Shown: positions 35,392 through 45,276 of the stretch, piece after piece
Layout of the letters: every line of letters starts with the position of its first letter
How positions within the stretch are numbered: the stretch's first letter is position 1
Assembly (NCBI GenBank): GCA_001599595.1
Contig: BCHH01000010.1
Coordinates: 311,667 to 375,666 of the forward strand
DNA: 64,000 nucleotides
Direction of reading: 5' to 3'
Source of the DNA: Beverwykella pulmonaria
Lineage: Eukaryota; Ascomycota; Dothideomycetes; Pleosporales; Melanommataceae
Translations under genes and position numbers: made by a program
The notes under the pieces: model-generated
The model's input: only the letters and a program-made list of their open reading frames with translations
Databases searched by the model: none
Told to the model about the DNA's origin: nothing

Positions 35392-37120
35392 CTACTTTGC
35401 GCGGGTTTGTATTTGAAACGGGATCGTTCCTTTCGGCTCGAGCACGCCGAATCCAACCCTCCCGAGACTCATTTCCAGGCCTGTTCCACCGACTGTCTCG
35501 ATATCGAACATTGTAGCCAGTACTGCAAGTGTGAATATTGTCTGCTGCTTGACGAAGTGACGCCCTGGACAGGCCCAAACGCCACCTCCAAACGGAATCC
35601 ATGAGCCTTCAAGCCCCGATAAAGAGAACTTAGGTCCCGACTCTTTATCAGTATGAACAATGAAGCGTTCAGGCGCAAAGTCCCACACTGGATGAGATCC
35701 TCGCTCTGCGCTGGCCCACACGTCTGGATTCATATGCGCTGTGGTTGAGGAAGTGGCTATAAAGCTTCCACCAGACATGTGCCATTGGTTGACCTGGAAT
35801 GACTGCTGTGGGTGGCGTATGATGACACCATGTGTGCGCAGCCGCAAAGTTTCGGCATAAACGGCTTGGAGATACGGCTGGCGCACGAGACGCGTGATGT
35901 TGAAATGTGGTAAACCATCTGCCGCTTGCTCGAGAAGGCAAGCTTCGGCCTCCTCTCTTACACGACGAAGTAGTTTCGGATCGTTGAAAATGTCAACTAC
36001 GAGCCAAAACAGGCCCGTAACTGTGTTGTGAGTAGCCCTGCAACTTGTCGTCAGTTGACTGGAAGGTTTCTGGGATGACCGAGAACTTACGCCCACGCAA
36101 GAGCGAGGTCATGACTGGCCATATCGTTTTGAGTGAACCCATCTACTGCACCAAATAAGAGCTGCCGCTCCCGAATGGACTTTGAGCCCCAGAACGCATC
36201 ATCTTGAACCGAGGTATTATGGATCCCACTAGGGTCAGAGTGCTTTCGCGCCCAAGCATGCCATGCCTTAATGGCGACGAGGCACTTGGCCATTGCAGCG
36301 TGAGGCTTCGAAACAAGCCACCGTGGCAGCCTGCTGGCGAGTGCCCAGAAATTATCATGGATGATCCAAAAGCTCTCCAGAAACTCCGGTTGACGCTCGA
36401 GGAGCGCAGGTCCGAGAACAGCGTCGATAATGGCAGGCCCTGTCAACAGATGCTTGAAAACGTGCATGAGATCTTCCCCACGCACTCGCCCTGCGCTGAC
36501 ATCCGATCGAAAGGAGGCAAGACGCCCTGCAAAACTCCGCTCGAACCGCTTGGAGAGGGGAGCCAATCCAGCTCCGGTGAGGAAGTTGTGATGCCACTTG
36601 AAGGCTTGATATTCCAGACGGTTATTGGACTTGACATCGGTACCGGGAAGTGGTGTCATGCTTGGTCCTGAGTTATCAGAAGTATAGACCTGCTTGCCTG
36701 ATCCCGAAAGACCGAAACAATTGTAAAGAAATGTGCCATGGAGGAAGTATGCTGAGAGAGCTTTGTTGCCGAACAGGGCGACAATGTTGGAAGGACCCTG
36801 ATTGAAGAAAATATTAACAAAGTGAAGGTTGAAGCGCACTGGAAATGGGCGAGTGAAGTGTCTACCGAGCAGTTAATAATGGGCTAGACGCCGAGGTAGA
36901 GACAGGCTTACTTCGACATCAAGAGAACGTCTAACGGCTTTAGAAAGAAGTGAATGAGCACCCATCCCGGGAACGGCACAGAGGGAGGTACCCGTAAGGT
37001 TTTTACTTTTGAGTCTTGCCCATCGTGCTCTGTTTCTAGTGAAGGTAGCAAGAGCCGCACGGTAAAGGATGAAATAGCGGTGATCAATACCAAGCATAGA
37101 GTCGTAACTCCAGATGCCAT
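35392..37120 (-). CDS. Cytochrome P450 (CYP7/CYP8-like fungal group)
   Basis: Haem monooxygenase. Exons 37120-36912, 36861-36091 and 36037-35392, introns of 50 and 53 bp; 541 residues. The N-terminus (MASGVTTLCLVLITAIS) is a membrane anchor. The K-helix ExxR is ETLRLR, the PERF region is FAPERF, and the haem-cysteine loop is FGGGVWACPGRHF; the I-helix region is AATHNTVTGLFW. The overall pattern, including an Ala/Thr-His I-helix and FGGG..CPGR loop, resembles fungal P450s annotated as 7alpha- or oxysterol-hydroxylase-like; substrate unproven. It is transcribed divergently from a 3beta-HSD-like dehydrogenase, 364 bases away, so the two may share a promoter and act on one steroid- or terpenoid-like product (inference). 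Confidence 0.9.
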
Positions 37121-37484
37121 CAGAGCATCGCAAGTTGACGATTGCGCGGTATTGGCGTCCAGCGAAACGCACCGTTAATGACAGATATGTGCATACTAGT
37201 GGTCTCTCATCGAGGCCTAAATGATGATTATAGTAATCTCTCAGGTACGACTCTCCCATACCAAAATAGAGCAAGAACAAGACTTTTCTGTAACGCTCAG
37301 CAGTGGATTGCATCTCCTAAATCGAGCGTAGCATATTGCAGCGTGACTACAGGGGTCACAACGACGGAACCCAAATGGTTAGTGAGGGAATTTTGTCTCA
37401 TCGGTGCGTACGAAACCACATCAGCTGCGTTTTCCGCAAGCACCAAACACCCAACTTTCCTCGTTCCACACACATTTCACTGCC
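37121..37484. promoter_or_regulatory. Divergent promoter between P450 and 3beta-HSD-like gene
   Basis: 364 bases separate the two start codons, enough for one shared bidirectional promoter. No specific binding site was identified by eye. Confidence 0.5.
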
Positions 37485-38567
37485 ATGGACCGTTCTACCA
37501 ACACTGTCCTAGTCACAGGAGGCTCTGGATTCTTGGGCTCCCATGTTGTCGATGCCATTATTGCCGAAGGCCGTTTCCAGGTTGTCGCGGTCAGCAGAAA
37601 CCCGACGAAATACTGCAACTCCAAGGCGCAGTATATAGCATGTGACATAACGAAAGACAACGAGATTGCCGCCATCGTCGAACAAGTCAAACCGATTGCC
37701 ATCATTCACACTGCTACGCCAGGCCCGTTCGCTCCCACGTTATTGCACAACCAGGACCATGCCGCAACGAAGAACCTAGTCGAAATCGCAACCAAGTCTG
37801 CTTCTGTGAAGGCTTTTGTCTATACTGGGTCTGCAGAGGCAATGAAGAATGTCTCGGGCGCCTGTGAAAAGCCTTTGTCGGAGACCGAGGCAATATTACA
37901 CACGTCTTCAACTGCCCCGTCGGCGTATGCCCGAGCTAAAAGCGCTTCTGATGCTCTCGTTCTTCAGGCAAATGATGTGTCTCTCGCTACCGCTACCCTA
38001 CGCTTGCCAGGCATGTATGGCCCCCGAGAGAATAAAGATAGTGGCATTGCGGTCAGTTTCATTTCTGCGGCAAATACTTTTGCGACGCGCATTCAGCTAG
38101 GAAACAACAAAGTTTTGCACGATTGGGTCTATGTTGAGAATGCTGCGCACGCTCACGTTCTCGCGGTAAACGCCCTGCTGCAACCACAGCGCCGCGCTGA
38201 TGGCGAGGCCTTCTTCATTACCGACGGCGTTCCTATGAAGCTCTGGGACTTTGCACGCAGCCTGTGGAAAGCATCGGGAGACAAGAATTGCAATCGCATA
38301 CGAAAAATCATCATACCATGGTGGGTGGTGCTGGTATTAGCAGCAACCACCGAATTTGTTTTTTGCATCTTCACCCTAGGCCGAAAATCCCCCCCATTGA
38401 CGCGACTTCATGTACACTACATGAAAGATGGGGCGTGGTTTAATATCAGAAAGGCTCGAGAGCGCTTAGGCTACGAGCCATTGGTATCAACGTGCGAGGG
38501 TATCGAGAGAACGGTTGCCTGGTGCAAGCAAACATCGATGGCGGCGTCAGCGCGAAAGATGGAGTGA
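37485..38567 (+). CDS. NAD(P)-dependent 3beta-hydroxysteroid dehydrogenase / Erg26-like
   Basis: Single exon, 360 residues. An extended short-chain dehydrogenase: the Rossmann motif VTGGSGFLGSH is at residues 9-19, and the catalytic YxxxK is YARAK in SAYARAKSASD. The LRLPGMYGP and WVYVENAAHAH segments are typical of the 3beta-HSD family. A hydrophobic stretch (IIIPWWVVLVLAATTEFVF, about 272-290) is the membrane-associated segment common in Erg26/3beta-HSD proteins. It likely oxidises a 3-hydroxyl on a steroid- or terpenoid-like substrate. The ATG at 37485 puts the Rossmann fold at the expected position; the in-frame upstream ATG at 37404 adds a non-conserved leader. Divergent partner of the P450. 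Confidence 0.9.
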   Translation: MDRSTNTVLVTGGSGFLGSHVVDAIIAEGRFQVVAVSRNPTKYCNSKAQYIACDITKDNEIAAIVEQVKPIAIIHTATPGPFAPTLLHNQDHAATKNLVEIATKSASVKAFVYTGSAEAMKNVSGACEKPLSETEAILHTSSTAPSAYARAKSASDALVLQANDVSLATATLRLPGMYGPRENKDSGIAVSFISAANTFATRIQLGNNKVLHDWVYVENAAHAHVLAVNALLQPQRRADGEAFFITDGVPMKLWDFARSLWKASGDKNCNRIRKIIIPWWVVLVLAATTEFVFCIFTLGRKSPPLTRLHVHYMKDGAWFNIRKARERLGYEPLVSTCEGIERTVAWCKQTSMAASARKME

Positions 38568-38593
38568 TAAGCAGCGCAGCCTGCATAGCAATA

Positions 38594-39544
38594 ATATATT
38601 CTATTTACCCTCTTTTATACAGCCCTCCATAGAGCTATGCAGAGTATTGCTACTATTTACACCATATGAACAAAAAAAACCCTGTTGGCTATTCGTCGAA
38701 GCAGCTCCTGAAGGTTTGCCTGTACTGGGGGAAAAATACCTTTCACTCGTGTGTTACATATGTGCGTCCCTAGGTAAGCGCAAGCGTGATGCCTGCGCCC
38801 GTGGGTTGCTGTTGTCCTCTAGCCCCGACCACCCACCCTGTCACGCTTGCCTGTAATGGTGATTTTTCCCTTATATGTAGGATTGCCCTTCGTACCATAG
38901 TTGTCCGCTCCTTGCTTTCTCCTCCTCCTCTCCCTTGTGCTCCGTCCTACCGTTATCCCAACCCCCGCCGTTGCAACATGACGTCTAGCTTCCGTTGCAA
39001 CATGACGTCTAGCTGCCGTTGCAACATGACTTCTAGCTGCCGCTGCAACATGACTACCCGTCCCGTAGGACCCTCCTCCATACTCTATAAGACTTGTGCC
39101 GCGGTGTGTTTTGGGTGTCGTTACCCTAGGGTCCTCCCCCAGCAAGAGGAGAGTGACAAGTCCACGTCTTACGATCGTGGATATCCAACAGAGCATAGAT
39201 TTAGAGGCGAAGGGTCGTGAGAGGCTTGTCCAGCATAGAGAAGAGAGGTCTAGACTGAGGGTTGTTTCGTCCGCTTGCAGGTGTGAAGTGAGGGGAGTAG
39301 GGCTTGTTGTCTTTGTTGTACTACCGCTTGTGAGGTCTTTAAAGGTAATTATTTGTCTTGATAGAGTTCGCGAACCGTTTCCGACTGTTGTGGGTGTGTC
39401 GCGCGTATGTTCTGCCTCACCGCAGCGTAGCTTCGACCACCAACATGGCTGCCGACACGACGTCTCTGCGCTGGCTCTGAGCTACAAAAGCATCAGGTTC
39501 CCAGGTTTCACCATGTGGGGGTGCAGAGTCCGATTTCGAAGCCC
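38594..39544 (+). repeat. ~1 kb dispersed direct repeat, copy 1
   Basis: Similar along its length to 43956-44940, same orientation. Shared blocks include the start (TATACAGCCCTCCATAGAGC), the AACAAAAAAAACCC run, GTCCACGTCTTACGATCGTG, GTTCGCGAACCGTTTCCG and CGTCTCTGCGCTGGCTCT. No TG...CA ends, target duplication or transposase frame was recognised. Begins 27 bases after the 3beta-HSD-like stop codon. Confidence 0.8.
38968..39054 (+). repeat. 24-bp tandem repeat (about 3.6 units)
   Basis: Units built on CCGTTGCAACATGACGTCTA plus 4 more bases, at 38968, 38992, 39016 and a partial at 39040. The corresponding part of the other repeat copy (about 44361-44401) has only two diverged units. Confidence 0.85.
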
Positions 39545-39935
39545 GCATATGCAACAGGCTTGGGCCGGGGTTTCGAGGCATGTAATTTGAAGGGCTGTGC
39601 CGCAATATGTTCCCCACCAATATAACTCGTCCTAGGTTTCCCCACTGAGATTGGAGCGGTTAGCTGTGGTCTAATCCCCAACGGTGCATTCCGCTCCACT
39701 TTGTGCAGCCATGCAGTTGTTGTAGCGAGGGTACTCCATTCCCTGCATTCATCGCTCAACTGCACAGCATGACTGCGACGCAATTTAGAAGCATGGAAGA
39801 AGAAACTAAAGCAATGGCCTTCCCGACCCCGGCACTCCTTCCATGATGACACTTGTATTCATCATAATATAGCACGAGCTAGGCAAAGGTATCCACTGGC
39901 TTACGTAGTCAATCCCTTGGCGCTAGCCGCCTCTT
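39545..39935. other. Intergenic, no gene seen
   Basis: Sequence between repeat copy 1 and the solo LTR; no coding signal. Confidence 0.45.
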
Positions 39936-40103
39936 TGTCGTGATGTGACGAAGTAGATAGAGAGAGAGTGATTCTACGACCGAAGGAATATCTAGAGCCT
40001 TACCAGGCACGGCAGGAGCCTGCCAAGGTAGTCATAACAAACTTGGAGGTGAGTCATATGAGCCAACATCCAGGTGGCTCATCATGTGACCCACCGGCCG
40101 ACA
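39936..40103 (-). mobile_element. Solo LTR (copy B)
   Basis: 168 bp with the same TGTCG...CGACA ends and orientation as copy A, lacking about 25 internal bases. Flanked by near-identical 5-mers CTCTT and CTCTG, a degraded target duplication. It ends 160 bases before the start codon of the exporter gene and so lies in its promoter. Confidence 0.8.
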
Positions 40104-40263
40104 CTCTGATAACACGGAGCTGCGCACCTGCATCTCTAACATACACACACACTGTATACCTGTACACATCTTTTTTTTGCTTCTCTCAACTGTGCCCACA
40201 GCAAACGACCCTGAGCGCTGGCGAATTTACATCCCGCCACGCTGAGCTTCATCCATTACCGCG

Positions 40264-41898
40264 ATGTCTCCTCCAGCAAGCTCGGATAGACTGGAAGACG
40301 AGCTTACACGCAAAGACTGGCGTTTCTGGGTTGTTTTCCTATCGTGCTGCTTCCTCGCCCTGCTGGTGTCGCTCGACGGTACCGTCGTGGTCATTGCCCT
40401 ACCGCGCATTGCGAACGACCTCCAAATTGGCGACGACTATGTCTGGGTCGCAAATTCCTTCTGGCTGGCCGGTACCGTCTTCCAGCCTCTCTGCGCACAA
40501 GTCTCCGACGCTTTGGGTCGCAAGATACCGCTGCTAGCATCGCTGGCCGTCTTCTTTGCGGGTGGTGCAATTGCGGGTGCGGCTCGCTCAGGTACAGCAC
40601 TGATTGCTGGTCGAACTGTTCAAGGAGTTGGAGGTGGGGGGCTGATGCTTCTCATGGAAGTTGTCGTGTGTGACATCATCTCTCTCCGCGAGCGAGGCAA
40701 ATATCTCTCGATTGTATTCACCACTGCCGCCGTTGGCGCGATTATAGGCCCACCCATCGGAGGGGCAATCGCAAATTCCAATTGGCGATGGATCTTCTAC
40801 ATGAATCTTCCCATTTCGGCCGCCGTCTTCCTCATCATGGCTATCCTGGCGCAGTTGAAAACGACCAAACAGTCATCGTCATTACGCGCTCTACACGGTA
40901 TCGATTGGCTAGGGACCTCAATTTTTTCCCTGTCTACCGTTTCGCTCCTACTTGGCCTCTTGTTCGGAGGGATCCTATTCCCATGGAACTCGTGGCGGAT
41001 CTTACTCCCCTTGGTCCTTAGTGTCCCTGGCTTCGCCATATTCTTCTGGTTTGAAAGCTCCAGATTCTGTTCCAATCCCGCCATTCCCAGTCGCCTCTTC
41101 AAGAATCGCACCTCCGTCACCGGTTTCGCTATGATCTTCCTGCAATCAACAATGACGACCTGGATAGCCTTCGAATGGCCTATATACTTTCAAGGCGTTT
41201 TGCACTCCTCTCCTCTCCGCACAGGGATAAATTACATCGCCTTCGAAGCTTTCCTGATCCCAGCGGCAGGTATATCGGGGCAGCTTGTCACCAAGACTGG
41301 ACACTACCGTCTCATTCAATTCACAGGTTTCGTGCTGATGACGCTTGGGTTTGGCCTGAATATACTCCTAGATCAAGGCTATAGCACAGTCAAGTGGGCC
41401 TGCCTGATCGCTGTCAACGCCATCGGTCTAGGCACGCTACTTCCCACCATGCTTCCAGCGATCTTGGCCTCTCTGCCTGAAACTGATATCGCTGTCGGCA
41501 CAGGTGTGTACTCTTTCTTGCGGAGCTTTGGCTACATATGGGGTGTTACCATCCCTGCCGTCATTTTCAATGCGACCTTCGAACGCTACTCGTGGAGAAT
41601 CAGTGACTCAGATATTCGGCAGAAATTAGGACAAGGGAAGGCCTACCAATATGTCAATGGTAAGCTGGTTAGCAGTTTGCCAGACAGTTTGGAAAGAGAG
41701 GTAATCAGTGTTTATGTCTCTAGCTTAAGAATGGCGTGGATGGTTGCTGCTGCGTTCAGTGCGGTCGGGTTATTGCTTGTTCTAGTCGAGAAACATGTAC
41801 CGCTTAGGACGGAGATTGATTCAGGGTATGGCATTGAGACTCGGGAGAAGCAAAGCTCAGGAGGTGGTGAGACAGGCAGTGATGCCAGGGAGAAATAA
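40264..41898 (+). CDS. MFS exporter, DHA2 family (14 TMS)
   Basis: Single exon, 544 residues. Proton-coupled drug/metabolite efflux pump of the plasma membrane by family. The first membrane segment is WRFWVVFLSCCFLALLVSL with the family-typical LDGTVVVIALPRI next. The loop motif DALGRKIPLL (motif A) follows segment 2, and motif C-like GAIIGPPIGGAI is in segment 5. Hydrophobic segments continue to about residue 520, fitting 14 passes, and a polar tail ends the protein. Situated among P450 and dehydrogenase genes, it could export or protect against their product (inference). A solo LTR lies in its promoter. Confidence 0.92.
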   Translation: MSPPASSDRLEDELTRKDWRFWVVFLSCCFLALLVSLDGTVVVIALPRIANDLQIGDDYVWVANSFWLAGTVFQPLCAQVSDALGRKIPLLASLAVFFAGGAIAGAARSGTALIAGRTVQGVGGGGLMLLMEVVVCDIISLRERGKYLSIVFTTAAVGAIIGPPIGGAIANSNWRWIFYMNLPISAAVFLIMAILAQLKTTKQSSSLRALHGIDWLGTSIFSLSTVSLLLGLLFGGILFPWNSWRILLPLVLSVPGFAIFFWFESSRFCSNPAIPSRLFKNRTSVTGFAMIFLQSTMTTWIAFEWPIYFQGVLHSSPLRTGINYIAFEAFLIPAAGISGQLVTKTGHYRLIQFTGFVLMTLGFGLNILLDQGYSTVKWACLIAVNAIGLGTLLPTMLPAILASLPETDIAVGTGVYSFLRSFGYIWGVTIPAVIFNATFERYSWRISDSDIRQKLGQGKAYQYVNGKLVSSLPDSLEREVISVYVSSLRMAWMVAAAFSAVGLLLVLVEKHVPLRTEIDSGYGIETREKQSSGGGETGSDAREK

Positions 41899-42331
41899 GG
41901 AAGCGGCTTATGAATGGCCCCTTGCCTCCTAGCATAATACGAGATCAATTGTTCGGTATAGAGTAGAGATGCATGATGACCTCTTGTTATATCTCACAAC
42001 CCAATGCAGTTAGATCTCCATGTATGTCCTAGTGACAGTAGTTGAATAAGTTATCGCTCGAAGGTTTTCGCTCCGGTAGTAAGTATGGGAATATGAGAGC
42101 AACCAGGACGCTACATGACTTCCTGGACGGACATTGTTCGTATCCAAAGATAGATTCGGGTCCATGCTTACTGCTCATCACGGCCATGTGGTGGAGATTA
42201 TTATGTGGAGAAAGTGAAAGCGCTAGTATGTGCTATCTAAGTACGTATGAAACCTGATGAGAAACTTGTTCCGACCATTCTCACGTCCAATTATTTAGAT
42301 CGTATAATGCTTTTCTGGGACTTCCTTCTCT
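41899..42331. other. Intergenic between convergent genes
   Basis: 3' flanks of the exporter and the SAT4-type gene; no coding signal. Confidence 0.5.
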
Positions 42332-43805
42332 TCATAGCATGTTATATGTCCGTAAAACAGGCCTTGGACGCTCTGGTAGCTCATAGTCCTGCAATAAATT
42401 AGCTAGTCATCCTGAACGGAGCCAAAGTTTGGGTCTCACCTCTGCCCTGCTGCTCTTCTTGACCGATATTCCGTTGGTGTAACTCTCATTCACTTGCTCG
42501 CGCCGTTTGTAGTTGTGGTAGCTCTCCAGAGGATCATAATCACCGCTAGTAATTGTGTCCTCCACGGCAGTATGACCTGGATGTCGACCATTTTGCCTTA
42601 TGAAAGTCCGAAGACCCTTCAAAGTCGCCGTTGTCTTGGGTCCTTCCAGCAAGGCCCCGGTCTTTCCCCCTTCGGCTGTTGTTTCTGAACTGCCTGTTGA
42701 CTTACTTCTACCAAGCATTCGCATTACATATTGCAGTAGGGTCGGGGTTAACCGTTTTCCTCGTTGGGACTCTTCGTCGTGGACCTGCCGCACAAACACA
42801 GTCCTAAAGGCGGTGACGCCACCCATGAGCACCGCGATGCTGCATTCGATGTGCAGGAATAGTGCCGTCCAGATCAGATTGTAGGTGAGCACTCCAGATG
42901 AATCGTGCATAAGCGCTCCTGCGAATCGCGCAATGGCAAAGGCGACCATGACGACGCTCAGACAAAGAAACGTTAGGATCCGAAGTTTCTGCATCAAGCG
43001 GAGCTGAGTCTTTCGTAAGAGCAGGATAGGGATGGAGACGATCATCAAGTCGGTCACGATGTCTGTTGCCGTACTAGATCCGCCGATTTCGTGGTTATAT
43101 CTCGGGTAAGGAAAGCATTGTTCTATACAATTAGAGTCAGGGCCCGCCATTGCGGGAGAATGTGATTGTTAGTACTTACGGCTCTTGCTTGCACCGCACA
43201 GCAGGATATTCTCGAGCGCATTGAAAAGCCACGACGCGATAGTAAAGCACAGCACAGACCACCAGTATAAGTTTAGTTTCCTCGAAACATTTCTCAGTAG
43301 CACCCTGAAAAAAGCGAGGAATGAAAATTTGATCATGTAATTTGTAGTCCAAGCAAACGTCTGCCAGATATTTGTCCACATCAAGAAGATATCCACCATC
43401 TCTGCGACCTGGCCACGGGTGAACAGGACAATGTTCAGGGGATTTATGGCGAGCGACGTTTCGACGTAGATCATGTCCAGGTTGTGGTAAAGAACCACGG
43501 TCTCGACAAGTAGACATGCGGTTGCGAAGAGAACGATGTAGTCGTCAACGGAGAGTTTATTACGGTTACGAAGCTGTATCACCATTCGGACTGCAACTGC
43601 GAGGGCGGCGATACTGGCAAGAAGCCCCACGATAATCTACGCGCAAGTAAGTCGATATGTGTTTGAGTCTGTACTAAACAAGGCTGCTCCCTACCTCTGC
43701 GACTGGTTTAGCTACCTTTCCTGGATGTGCGATCCTCCATTCGCGTTCCGGGTCGGGAGGAAGGTGCTCTGGTAGAGCATTGATAATCGTCATGAGGTCC
43801 GCCAT
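42332..43805 (-). CDS. SAT4-type seven-TM membrane protein (fungal rhodopsin-like domain)
   Basis: Four exons, 43805-43695, 43636-43180, 43122-42440 and 42388-42332, introns 58, 57 and 51 bp; 435 residues. The middle introns are fixed by frame and by CTAAC branch sites. The last exon (DYELPERPRP...) is preferred because its donor GAGGTGAGA and acceptor TTATTGCAG are good; reading through instead gives a stop at 42407. Seven hydrophobic segments alternate with the polar loops of the SAT4 family, including WTNIWQTFAWTTNYMIKFSFLAFF, the conserved STATDIVTDLMIVSIPILLL and FAIARFAGAL. This family is abundant in Pezizomycotina; function and ligand are generally unknown and no retinal-binding Lys can be claimed. 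It often accompanies metabolite clusters. Confidence 0.85.
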
Positions 43806-43955
43806 GCTGATCGCTTTTTACTTGCGGGATATACTCGTCTGAGCTACGAAAAGTAGAGTCGAGGAGTTGCGAGCGTGAAATTTGATCACTTTGACTGTTG
43901 TACAAGCTTTTCGTGGCAGAACACGATAAAATTCGTGAAACTTATTGCAAACTCC

Positions 43956-44940
43956 GTATATACTCTATTTGCCCTCTGTTATACAGCCCTCCATAGAGCT
44001 ATGCAGACTATTGCCACTGTTTACACCAGATGAACAAAAAAAAACCCCCTGCTGGCCATGCGTAGAAGCAGCTCCCGAAGGCTTACCTGTACTGAGGGAA
44101 AACACCTGTCTTTGCTTATGCCATAAGTGCGTCGCTGGACAGGCGCAGGCGTGTGAGGCCTGCGCCTGTGCGTTGCTGTTGTCCGCCGGCCTCGACCGCC
44201 CACCCTGTCACACTTGCCATGGTTGTGGTGAATGCCTCCTCTCGGAGTTGAAGTCCTATGTACCTGTAGTTATCCGTCGATTCTTGGTCCACTCCGCTTC
44301 CCTTACCCCCATCACGCTCCGATGGTGTAGACTCCGCGCCTACCGTTCTCCCAACGCTCGCCGCTGCGACATGACGCCTTGGCTGCCGTTGCAACATGAC
44401 TACCCGTCCCGTAGGACCCTCCTCTAGACAAAGTAAGTGGGACATGTGCTGCTAGGCTGTTTAGGTGTCATTACCCTAGGATCCCAATCCTAGGTTCTCC
44501 CTATAGAGGAGAGTGAGAGGTCCACGTCTTACGATCGTGGTTATCCGACTGAGTGAAGATGTAGAGGCGAGGGGTTGTGAGAGGTTTGTGCAGCCCAGGG
44601 ATGAGAGGTCTGTCTGAGTCGCTGTTTCGTCCGCGCGCAGCAGCGGGGAAGGATTAGGGTCTGTTTCTGCGTGGTGTTTTAATCGCCGTAGGTATTTAAG
44701 TGTATTCATTGAGTTTTGAGAAGTTCGCGAACCGTTTCCGGCTGTCGTGGGGTACGGCGTGGTTGGCTGTGGTGCGTGAATTTTTTTATTTTTTTTCACC
44801 AGCTCACCCCGGTGAAATTTCCAGCACTGCAAGCAACCACAACCCATTGTACGTCTCTGCGCTGGCTCTAAAGCGTTCAAAGAACGCTCTAGGTTCCTAG
44901 GCTTCATCGTGCGGAGGTGCAGAGTCCAATTTCGAAGCCC
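43956..44940 (+). repeat. ~1 kb dispersed direct repeat, copy 2
   Basis: Counterpart of 38594-39544, same orientation, about 5.4 kb downstream. The first 150 bases are the best conserved. The 24-bp tandem block is shortened to about two units. The two copies bracket the DHA2 exporter and SAT4-type genes and could recombine to delete them. Confidence 0.8.
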
Positions 44941-45276
44941 AACTCCGAAGTTACATTGACATGCAGCCGTTAAAGCGTGGGTAACAGGAAATTCATGGCC
45001 CACTCATGTTGCCTAAACCTGTGCCACGCAGTTGCGCCAATGGTTCCACCACTATGGCGGTGAAGTTAATTTGCTAGTTTTCTTACTGCTGCACAATATA
45101 ATCTCGTTCTCCGAACTTAGCAGTAAATGACGCAATAATGAAGGTCGCGGGGGTGGGAAGTTTAGCAAGCGCTCTGAGACCTGGCACACTGTCATTTTTG
45201 TGAACTTTCAATACTCGGGACTTTCGTAGTCGCGGTACACTTCACTCAAAACTTCTCATCGAGGACCCCCAGCGTT
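44941..45276. promoter_or_regulatory. Upstream region of the second P450
   Basis: 336 bases between repeat copy 2 and the P450 start, with no coding signal; presumed promoter. Confidence 0.45.

Noticed and set aside
38786..39220. 144-codon frame inside repeat copy 1
   Set aside because: Product is built from the 24-bp tandem repeat and the frame is not kept in copy 2.
35122..40103. Reading LTR copies A and B as the two ends of one retrotransposon carrying P450 and dehydrogenase genes
   Set aside because: Each copy has its own target duplication and no gag or pol sequence lies between them.
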